Shown: positions 1 to 5,579 of the stretch, one piece after another
Layout of the letters: each line of letters starts with the position of its first letter
Position numbering within the stretch: the first letter of the stretch is position 1
DNA from: Gemmatimonadota bacterium
Lineage (GTDB): Bacteria > Gemmatimonadota > Gemmatimonadetes > Gemmatimonadales > GWC2-71-9
Length of the DNA stretch: 6,190 nt
Assembly (NCBI GenBank): GCA_016180765.1
Contig: JACPAP010000143.1
Span: 1-6,190, forward strand
Reading direction: 5' to 3'
The notes under the pieces: generated by a model
Databases searched by the model: none
The model's input: the letters and a program-made list of their open reading frames with translations, nothing else
Told to the model about the DNA's origin: nothing
Made by a program: the position numbers and the translations under genes

Positions 1-1664
1 ACCTGCGCCGAGTCGATGGCGATGGTATAGGTCGAGCCAGGAAACAAGAGCTGCGAGAAGCGGCGATACTTGATCCCATCCACGCTCACCTGTGCCAGGG
101 TATCGGTGGCCCGCACCACCGTGGGGCCGCCAAACGCCAGCTTGAAGATCATGCTGCTGTCGAGGCGCAGGGTCACGGAATCGATCTCGAACCCCACGAA
201 CGCCGTGGTGTCGCTGTTCTTCACGGCCTTCGGGTTGGTGTCGTAGGAAAAGCGCTTGTTGTCGGTGGAGCCCGGATAGGGATCGCCGGCGTCACCCCGG
301 TTGCCGCCCGAGCTTTTGTCGAGATGCCGCTGCCCGTCCGCCTGAACCAACGCCACGCCGTGAATCGAACCGGCGTTGACCTGATTCAGGCTCACGTCGG
401 TAGCGTCGGTCTTGGTCGAGTCAACGTGCCAGAGGAGCACGCCTCCCAGCTTGGGACCGGTCGCTCCGCCGGTCCTCAGGTTGGACGTGTCCGACTGCCG
501 CTGCTGCTTGTTCTCCAGCAGGAAGTACTCGTTGTTGGGGTTGGAGCCCAGCGGGCGGATGATGAACACCGTGTCGGCGGTCTGCACCTGGCCCACGGCG
601 TAGGTGCCGGCGGTGTCCAGCTCGCGCGCGGTCACCCACCCCATGCGCAGCAGCGACCAGGCATCGAAGTGCGCCGGGCTGTTGAGGCTGGTGTAGTTGC
701 CGGAGCCCATCAGTGACCACTCGCCCACGCCCTCGGTGGCGCTGGACACGTCGTACAGGTCCGGCAGGTCCAGCCCGTGGCCCAGCTCGTGGGCCGTGGT
801 GCCGATCGCCATGATGGCGGCGTCGTTGGTGCAGGTCGTCCCGCCGACGCCCGCCACGAGCTGATACGAATTCACCGTGATGAACCCGCCACCGAACTTG
901 GCATCCCCGGTGGTGTACTGACCGCCCAGACCTTGCAGCGAGAAGTGGTGGGCGTTGTATCCGGAGCCGCCGCATTCGGCGCCCCGCACTGACTGTACGA
1001 ACTGCGCCAGGTCCACCACGCCGTCGTCGTCGCCCGAGTTTGGCACGCCGTCGGGACCGTCGTTGTCGAACTGCCCGAAGTCCACCGTACCGTCGTCGTA
1101 CAGGGTCAGCGCTTTGACGAGGAGCTCACGCAGCCGTTGGCGTCCCTGGGAACAGCTCAGCGGGTCACTGGGGCAGTCGGGTGGGCTCAAGTAGTAGGTG
1201 CTGTTGTTGTCCCCCAGGACCCAGTGGTAGGTCTGACCGGCCACGTTGAAGACGCTGTCCGACATCTCCTCGTAGAAGGTCCGCAGCGTGTAGGCCCGCC
1301 CGGCAAGGGGCTGCGAGGTGTAGAAGATCGAGTCGTACTGGGCCCGCTTGGGCAGGGCCGTCGTGTCGGTGTTGCTGAACCCGACGAGGAACGAGGGGAC
1401 GGTAAGCGTGCCCTGGAGCACCCCGCCGACCCACGCCGCCTGCTGGACCTTCAGCCTGCCCTGACCCAAGACTCGCGCTCGCGTCTCCGCCACCTGGCGC
1501 GCTTTGACCCGCCACACCCCGTCCGGTGGGAAGTCCAGGCGCAGGCCGTCCGCCGTGTACAGCTGCTCCACGCGGCGCTCCTGGCCAGCCAGCGGCACCG
1601 ACACGGCTGCGAGACACACCGCGCCGGCGGCGAAGAACGCCGCAAGTTGCCGAGGGGATGTCAT
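1..1664 (-). CDS. Secreted M6-family zinc metalloprotease, paralog A (3' end beyond the window)
   Basis: Predicted exported zinc endopeptidase of the M6 (immune inhibitor A-like) family. The ATG at 1664-1662 overlaps the TGA of the upstream lipoprotein gene as ATGA. The frame stays open for 554 codons to the left edge, so the C terminus is missing. Residues 1-27 look like a signal peptide (MTSPRQLAAFFAAGAV..., ending near PLAGQ). A conserved pre-catalytic segment (TADGLRLDFPPDGVW) is at 37-51. A calcium-loop-like acidic stretch, DNDGPDGVPNSGDDDGVVD, is at 200-218. The zinc site HELGHGLDLPD is at 292-302, with H292, E293 and H296 as likely ligand/catalytic/ligand, followed by GEWSLMGSGNY and, further on, EYFLLENKQ, LLWHVD and a VALVQADGQ...GNRGDAGDPYPG block typical of M6 enzymes. 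There are four cysteines after the signal peptide (164, 171, 231, 278). It is clearly paralogous to the 849-aa protease upstream, so InlB-like and Ig-like modules probably follow outside the window. No Shine-Dalgarno is seen, so initiation is probably by translational coupling. Confidence 0.9.
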   Translation of the reverse strand, partial: MTSPRQLAAFFAAGAVCLAAVSVPLAGQERRVEQLYTADGLRLDFPPDGVWRVKARQVAETRARVLGQGRLKVQQAAWVGGVLQGTLTVPSFLVGFSNTDTTALPKRAQYDSIFYTSQPLAGRAYTLRTFYEEMSDSVFNVAGQTYHWVLGDNNSTYYLSPPDCPSDPLSCSQGRQRLRELLVKALTLYDDGTVDFGQFDNDGPDGVPNSGDDDGVVDLAQFVQSVRGAECGGSGYNAHHFSLQGLGGQYTTGDAKFGGGFITVNSYQLVAGVGGTTCTNDAAIMAIGTTAHELGHGLDLPDLYDVSSATEGVGEWSLMGSGNYTSLNSPAHFDAWSLLRMGWVTARELDTAGTYAVGQVQTADTVFIIRPLGSNPNNEYFLLENKQQRQSDTSNLRTGGATGPKLGGVLLWHVDSTKTDATDVSLNQVNAGSIHGVALVQADGQRHLDKSSGGNRGDAGDPYPGSTDNKRFSYDTNPKAVKNSDTTAFVGFEIDSVTLRLDSSMIFKLAFGGPTVVRATDTLAQVSVDGIKYRRFSQLLFPGSTYTIAIDSAQ

Positions 1665-2041
1665 GGATGGACGGACAGAGTATAACGGCTGGGCGCCCGC
1701 TCCGCGAATTGGCGGGAGGCGACCGCCAGCACCTGCACGTGATACACCTGGTCCGGCCCGGCCTGCGACACGGCCAACCGCACCATCGGGCCCGCCGCGA
1801 GGTCTCCCGTCACGATCCCGCGCAGCTCGGTGGCGCTCACCTTGGCGACAAACACGTCGCAGCCGTCACACGCCGCGCTCGCCCCCGTGATCTCGTTGGG
1901 CGCCGGGACCGTCACCATGAAGGCCACGGCCCCGTCGTCGGTGTTCGGCGTGACGAGCGAGAGCGTCACTTCCCCGGCGGTGGGCCCGTCGAAGCACGAG
2001 AGGGCCAGGGCTGAGGCCAGGGACGCGAGGGCGCGCCTCAC
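1661..2041 (-). CDS. Small putative lipoprotein (126 aa) encoded between two M6 proteases
   Basis: I do not recognise a named family. A GTG start at 2041-2039 is chosen because it overlaps the TGA of the upstream protease (GTGA), has a GAAAGG 7 bases before it, and begins a lipoprotein-type signal: VRRALASLASALALSC, with the candidate lipidated Cys at residue 16 (A-L-S-C, slightly off the consensus lipobox). An upstream ATG at 2179 would add 46 residues translated out of frame through the protease's repeat tail, and is unlikely. The mature part of about 110 residues has no membrane segment and looks beta-rich (EVTLSLVTPNTDDGAVAFMV, MVRLAVSQAG, YHVQVLAVAS). It carries a CDGC pair at 58-61 and ends SRYTLSVHP. 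It also overlaps the next protease start (ATGA). Context suggests an envelope partner, anchor, chaperone or inhibitor of the flanking proteases; this is inference. The 'TPNTDDGA' and 'GD.AAGP' pattern is faintly cohesin-like, but I cannot confirm a fold. Confidence 0.82.
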   Translation of the reverse strand: MRRALASLASALALSCFDGPTAGEVTLSLVTPNTDDGAVAFMVTVPAPNEITGASAACDGCDVFVAKVSATELRGIVTGDLAAGPMVRLAVSQAGPDQVYHVQVLAVASRQFAERAPSRYTLSVHP

Positions 2042-4587
2042 GGCCGGGCCTTTCGGGGTCCGGGGTCCGGGGTCCGGGGTCCGGGAACGACCTCCCCGGG
2101 TCCCGAGTCCCGGACCCCGGACTCCGTCACCCGCGCCATGATCTCGGCGGACGGCTTGGTTCCCGTAGCCTTCACCCACGCCAGGAAGTCACCCAGGTCG
2201 AGCCGCGTGTTGCGATTCCCCAAGAGATCGAAGTAGCGAACCTCGTCCTCCGTCAGTCGGGTACCCAGCCTGAGCAGTTGGGCCACCACCGCGTCCAGGG
2301 CGATCACGGGCGCCTCGACAGTCAAGCGCATCGGAAGGCTCACCGTCTGAGACCCGGACCGCACGCTCAACGTGAAATCGAACGTGCCCAGGGCCTCCGG
2401 GGTCCCGCCCAGGCGGCCGTTGGTGAACAGGTACATCCCGGGCGGCAGCTGCCCGCTCTGGACCGCCCAATCGTAGAGCCCCGTGCCGCCCCGCACCGTC
2501 ACGTCGTACGCGTAAGGCGCCCCCATGATCGCGACCGGAGTGGCCGACGCCGAGGCCGCCAGCACCCCGACGAAGTGGGCCGACAAGGTGTACGGGCGCC
2601 GCATTGTCAGCACCAGCGTGCCGCCGGCACTGGTGGTGTCGCCCGACCATCCATCGAACACAGAATCCGGCCCGCTGGTGGCGGTCAGGGTGACTGAGGT
2701 CCCGGCGGGGAAAAACGTGCCCGTTTCGAGTTGGGCGGCAGGACTGGCCGCGATGGTCCCGGTCCCTGCCCTGGTGACCAGGAGCTGGTAGTTCGCGTCG
2801 AGGTTCGCCACCAGCGTGTCCCCAACGGTCGCCGCCGTGACCGTGTGCTCGGGCGCGCCGCCGTCCGACCAGGCGGCGAACCTGAACCAGGCGCGCCCAT
2901 CCACGGATGCCTGGGAATCCGCCACGCTCACGGTGACTGCGCTGTCCGGGCTGATGACGTCCTCGTACCAGTGGTAGTCCACCCCGCTCACCCGGACCTT
3001 GGCCAGCGTGTCGCTGGCCCGGATCACGGTGGCGTACCCGAAGCGGAACGACATCGCGCCGTTGGGTTGGTCCTGGGTGACGTTCATCACGCCGAAGCCG
3101 GCGAACGACCCATCGTCGTTCTTGAGGGCCGCCGGGGTCGTGGTCCGGGCGTAGGTAGGGTTGTTCGTGGTGCCGGGATACGGGTCGCTGGCGTCGCCGC
3201 GATTGCCGCCGCTGCCGGGCGAACGGTCGAGATGCCCCTGCCCGTCCGCCTGCACCAGCGCCACGCCGTGCGGGGACCCGGCGTTCACCCCGTTCGTCGC
3301 CAGCGTGCCCGCGATCTTGAGGGAATCGATGTGCCACACCAGCAGCCCGCCGATCTTGGAACGGGATCCGGACTCGAGCATGTTGACCACGTCCGACCCC
3401 ACCGCCTGCTTGTTCTCGAGCAGGAAGTACTCACCACGCGGATTGGCGCCGCGCGGCCGGATCAACATCACCGTGTCCCCGGCGACTACGGGCCCCAGCC
3501 GGTAGGTATCCGTGGCGGTGAGCTCGCGCACCACGACCCAGCCGAGCTGCTCCTTGGACCACGCCTCGAAATGCCCGGGGCTCACCAGGCTCCGGTAATT
3601 GGCCGACCCCATGAGCCCCCACTCGCCGATTCCCTGGGTGCCACAGCTCCCGCAGGTATCGTACAAGTCGGGCAATCCCAGCCCGTGCCCCAGCTCGTGG
3701 CTGGCGGTGCCGATCCCCATGATCTCGCCGGTGTTGGTGCACGAGACGCCGCCCACGCCGCCCACGAGGTGGTACGGACCCACCTTGATCGCGCTGCCGT
3801 CCGGCGCCCGATCGTTGGTTTGGTAGCTCCCGCCGATGCCGGCCAGCGTGAACTTGTGGGCCCACACGCCGCGCCCACCGCATTCGCCGCCCACCACCGG
3901 TTGCACGAACTGCACCACGTCCACGATGCCGTCGTCGTCACCGGAATTCGGGATGCCGTCCGGGCCGTCGTTGTCGTACTGCCCGAAGTCCACGCCCGAG
4001 TCCAGCGCCGCGAGGGCGGTGGTGAAGAGCTGATGCATCCGGGACCGGCCCGTCGAGCAGTCCAGCGCGTTGGCGGGAGCGGCACCGCAGGCCTCGAGGT
4101 AGTAGTCCTTCTCGCGAGCGCCGAGCATCCATCCGTACGCCTGTCCGCGCACGTGGAGGAGGCCGTTCGACATTTCCTCATAAAACGTGCGCTGGGTATA
4201 GGGCCGCTCGTTGAGCGGCTGCGTGGTGTAAAAGATCGAGTCGTACTGCGCGGGCGTGGGCAGCGCGCCGGTGTCGGTGTCGGCATAGCCCACGAGAATG
4301 GCGGGCGCCCACAGGTCGCCGGCCACGGCCGCGGCGCTCGGCTGCGCCACGCCGCTCATGACGGGCGCGTTGAGGGCGGCCAGGTGTCCCTGCGATCGCA
4401 GCCGGGCCCGCTGGGCTGCCACGCGGCGGGCGCGCACTCGCCAGACCCCGTCCGGCGGGAAATCCAGCCGTACGCCATCGGCGGTGACCAGGCGCTCGTT
4501 CTGCGGCTGCTGCGCCGCGGCAGGCGTCACCCCGCCGAGACATACCGCGACGGCGTGCAGGATCAACTGCCTCACCCGCGTCTTCAT
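2038..4587 (-). CDS. Secreted multidomain M6-family zinc metalloprotease, paralog B (849 aa)
   Basis: Predicted exported zinc endopeptidase. I start at the ATG at 4587 because it begins directly with a signal peptide (MKTRVRQLILHAVAVCLGG..., ending near AAAQQ). An in-frame ATG at 4626 would put 13 polar/proline residues before it; neither start has a clear Shine-Dalgarno. Order of parts: signal peptide 1-26; conserved pre-catalytic segment with LDFPPDGVWR at 41-50; acidic loop DNDGPDGIPNSGDDDGIVD 205-223; zinc motif HELGHGLGLPD 297-307 (H297, H301, catalytic E298, probable third ligand D307); M6 core blocks EYFLLENKQ, GLLVWHID and VALVQADGQ to about 475; a beta domain with FRFAAWSDGG 568-577; an InlB B-repeat-like domain about 599-672 (FDGWSGD); an Ig-like (He_PIG-type) domain about 675-758 with GQLPPGM and GRLGGTP; and an EF-hand/dockerin-like end, FDLLGNRNTRLDLGDFLAW, 786-804. 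Residues 821-849 are a Pro/Gly/Arg tail encoded by a tandem repeat. Relative to paralog A it has an extra CGSC (312-315) just after the zinc site. Confidence 0.95.
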   Translation of the reverse strand: MKTRVRQLILHAVAVCLGGVTPAAAQQPQNERLVTADGVRLDFPPDGVWRVRARRVAAQRARLRSQGHLAALNAPVMSGVAQPSAAAVAGDLWAPAILVGYADTDTGALPTPAQYDSIFYTTQPLNERPYTQRTFYEEMSNGLLHVRGQAYGWMLGAREKDYYLEACGAAPANALDCSTGRSRMHQLFTTALAALDSGVDFGQYDNDGPDGIPNSGDDDGIVDVVQFVQPVVGGECGGRGVWAHKFTLAGIGGSYQTNDRAPDGSAIKVGPYHLVGGVGGVSCTNTGEIMGIGTASHELGHGLGLPDLYDTCGSCGTQGIGEWGLMGSANYRSLVSPGHFEAWSKEQLGWVVVRELTATDTYRLGPVVAGDTVMLIRPRGANPRGEYFLLENKQAVGSDVVNMLESGSRSKIGGLLVWHIDSLKIAGTLATNGVNAGSPHGVALVQADGQGHLDRSPGSGGNRGDASDPYPGTTNNPTYARTTTPAALKNDDGSFAGFGVMNVTQDQPNGAMSFRFGYATVIRASDTLAKVRVSGVDYHWYEDVISPDSAVTVSVADSQASVDGRAWFRFAAWSDGGAPEHTVTAATVGDTLVANLDANYQLLVTRAGTGTIAASPAAQLETGTFFPAGTSVTLTATSGPDSVFDGWSGDTTSAGGTLVLTMRRPYTLSAHFVGVLAASASATPVAIMGAPYAYDVTVRGGTGLYDWAVQSGQLPPGMYLFTNGRLGGTPEALGTFDFTLSVRSGSQTVSLPMRLTVEAPVIALDAVVAQLLRLGTRLTEDEVRYFDLLGNRNTRLDLGDFLAWVKATGTKPSAEIMARVTESGVRDSGPGEVVPGPRTPDPGPRKARP
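2049..2054 (-). promoter_or_regulatory. Probable ribosome binding site of the small lipoprotein gene
   Basis: GAAAGG on the minus strand, 7 bases before the GTG at 2041. It lies inside the end of the upstream protease gene, immediately next to the GGGGTCC repeat. It supports the internal GTG as the real start over the longer upstream ATG. It is only a partial match to AAGGAGG. Confidence 0.4.
2054..2126. repeat. GGGGTCC tandem repeat with an opposing arm (potential long hairpin)
   Basis: Four exact head-to-tail copies of the 7-mer CGGGGTC lie at 2054-2081, with a partial fifth to 2085. An opposing arm at 2109-2126 is the reverse complement of 2068-2085 with one mismatch in 18, separated by a 23-base loop. 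The transcript could form a very stable GC hairpin. The element overlaps the last 29 codons of the 849-aa protease and stops 13 bases short of the start of the lipoprotein gene. The encoded tail (PGPRTPDPGPRKARP and a related GVRDSGPG) looks like read-through of a repeat rather than a folded domain. Confidence 0.8.
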
Positions 4588-4814
4588 GAAGCTGCGAATG
4601 GGATCCCCAGGGGGGAGGTATGACATTAAGAGTACACCGTTCAGATCAACAGGACCCAGCCCAACGACGCTCCCTGTGATTTCACCGCAGAGAACGTACA
4701 GAGAGAGCGCAGAGGGACTGGTGTGGGTCTCTCACAATAACAACCTCTGCGGTCTCTGCGATCTCTGCGGTTCATCTGTTGTTTTTCCGACCCCCGGGGC
4801 ACAGGGATGACATA
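4588..4814. other. Intergenic region upstream of the protease cassette
   Basis: 227 bases between the phosphatase stop and the protease start. It holds the CTCTGCG inverted repeat and should hold any promoter of the cassette. On the minus strand the only candidate I see is TTGATC (4649-4644) with TAATGT (4628-4623), a 15-base spacer and poor -10 match, so I do not call it a promoter. No RNA gene is seen. Confidence 0.5.
4684..4771. repeat. Imperfect inverted repeat built from a 9-base CTCTGCG unit
   Basis: The right arm, 4744-4770, is three tandem 9-base units (CCTCTGCGG, TCTCTGCGA, TCTCTGCGG). The left arm, 4684-4715, is a degenerate reverse-complement version. The outer ends pair perfectly over 10 bases (4684-4693 with 4762-4771) and the inner ends over 8 bases (4708-4715 with 4744-4751), with a mismatched middle and a 28-base loop. 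It sits between the 3' end of the phosphatase gene and the 5' end of the protease cassette. A T-run (4782-4786) follows the right arm on the plus strand only, so it is not a standard terminator for the phosphatase gene, although a terminating or RNA-stabilising role is possible. I recall similar CTCTGCG intergenic repeats in various environmental bacteria but cannot verify this here. Confidence 0.75.
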
Positions 4815-5504
4815 TCAGAAACGGATGGCCCGCACTGTGACCCCGCTCACCACGCCGAGCGCGGCCCCCCCAGCGACGTCCGAGGGGAAATGTCGCCCCG
4901 CCGCCACACGAAGCGCGCTCACCGCGGTCGCCGCGCCCAGCACCGCCCAACGCCGCCAGGCGGGCGTGGGTCGCTCCCGAGGGACGAGCCAGTAGCCCGC
5001 GGCCAGGGCCGCGGCCACCGCCGCGTGCCCGGAGGGCCAGGAGCGCTGGGCATCCAGGTCGTTCCTCGCGACCGACGCGTCGGCCGTGTATAACACCGGA
5101 CGCTTGCGGGCCACGGCGGCCTTGATCAGCTCCGTGGCCCCCAGCGCCCACGCCGCGGACTCCGCTAGGTAGCCAATCTCTCCGTAGTGGGCCGGGCCGC
5201 TGGGCGCGAGATCGATGGTCTCGGCCGCGGCCAGGAGGAGGACCAGGGCCGTGCTGGCCGCGTCCATCGCGTCCCGCGGCTCCGCGATCGCCCAGCGATC
5301 CAGCCACGGGACCGCTTGGCGATCGCACGGACCGCAGCTCGATGGATGCTGGTTGATCGAAAACACATGCGGCACGGCATAGACGCCCACGGCCCCCAGC
5401 GACAACAGCGCGTCCACCGGGGCCAGACGATGACGCCTGTCCTGCGCGGCCAACTCGTTGGTGCACACGAGGATGAGCGGCAGGCACACGCTCGCGGCCC
5501 GCAT
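4815..5504 (-). CDS. PAP2-family phosphatase (229 aa)
   Basis: Phosphatidic acid phosphatase type 2 / haloperoxidase-like enzyme that hydrolyses phosphomonoesters, typically lipid phosphates or undecaprenyl pyrophosphate at the outer face of the inner membrane. The three family motifs are all present in order and spacing: K128-x6-R135-P136; P157-S-G-H160; and R199-x5-H205-x3-D209 (the usual Ser before the Arg is Leu here). H205 would be the nucleophile, H160 the acid and D209 its partner. The N terminus (MRAASVCLPLILVCTNELAAQ) looks like a signal peptide or signal anchor. Hydrophobic stretches at about 28-48, 82-97, 157-173, 186-200 and 208-224 fit a membrane or membrane-associated core. A CGPC pair at 57-60, followed by VPWLDRW, precedes the catalytic part. 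The ATG at 5504 gives a complete protein; the Shine-Dalgarno is weak. It lies upstream of the protease cassette on the same strand, 227 bases away, and is divergent from the synthase. The substrate is not determinable from sequence. Confidence 0.9.
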   Translation of the reverse strand: MRAASVCLPLILVCTNELAAQDRRHRLAPVDALLSLGAVGVYAVPHVFSINQHPSSCGPCDRQAVPWLDRWAIAEPRDAMDAASTALVLLLAAAETIDLAPSGPAHYGEIGYLAESAAWALGATELIKAAVARKRPVLYTADASVARNDLDAQRSWPSGHAAVAAALAAGYWLVPRERPTPAWRRWAVLGAATAVSALRVAAGRHFPSDVAGGAALGVVSGVTVRAIRF

Positions 5505-5505
5505 C

Positions 5506-5534
5506 TTGTGCGGTCGGTGGGGCCAGGGTACTAT
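5506..5534 (+). promoter_or_regulatory. Weak candidate sigma70-type promoter for the synthase gene
   Basis: TTGTGC (5506-5511), a 17-base spacer, then TACTAT (5529-5534) in the 75-base gap between two divergent genes. A start site near 5541 would give a leader of about 40 bases. The hexamers match the consensus only partly (the first three -35 bases and four of six -10 bases), so this is tentative. The -35 would abut the phosphatase start codon. Confidence 0.25.
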
Positions 5535-5571
5535 CGTAGGGACTTTTAACCCGGTTCTCTAAGCGTACATC

Positions 5572-5575
5572 GAGG
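5572..5575 (+). promoter_or_regulatory. Probable ribosome binding site of the serine palmitoyltransferase-like gene
   Basis: GAGG followed by 4 bases and the GTG at 5580. The spacing is short, but this GTG is the only in-frame start after the stop codon at 5547. Confidence 0.45.
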
Positions 5576-5579
5576 CGCC

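Noticed and set aside
1661..2179. Longer start (ATG at 2179) for the small lipoprotein gene
   Set aside because: The added 46 residues are an out-of-frame reading of the protease's dockerin-like region and GC repeat, and would bury the lipoprotein signal. The GTG at 2041 overlaps the upstream stop and has an upstream GAAAGG.
2731..4623. 630-codon open frame on the plus strand, antisense to the 849-aa protease
   Set aside because: It is the mirror of a high-GC coding frame. The protein is rich in Arg/His/Gly/Pro/Val without recognisable domains, while the minus strand encodes a complete M6 protease.
4588..4626. Longer start (ATG at 4626) for the 849-aa protease
   Set aside because: It would place MSYLPPGDPIRSF before a good signal peptide and has no Shine-Dalgarno; the ATG at 4587 is preferred, though not proven.
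4620..4679. 19-residue plus-strand ORF right after GGGGGAGGT
   Set aside because: The Shine-Dalgarno-like run is only 1 base from the ATG, the peptide is featureless, and there is no neighbouring plus-strand gene; probably chance.
4684..4771. CRISPR array from the repeated CTCTGCG units
   Set aside because: The units are 9 bases with no spacers and face each other in inverted orientation, so this is not a CRISPR pattern.
4744..4790. Rho-independent terminator on the plus strand (stem then T-run)
   Set aside because: No plus-strand gene ends here, the stem is long and mismatched, and the T-run is 10 bases beyond the stem. It is described as a repeat instead.
5535..5571. Minus-strand promoter (TACGAT-like -10) for the phosphatase gene
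   Set aside because: There is no acceptable -35 at 16-18 bases, so the match is too weak to call.
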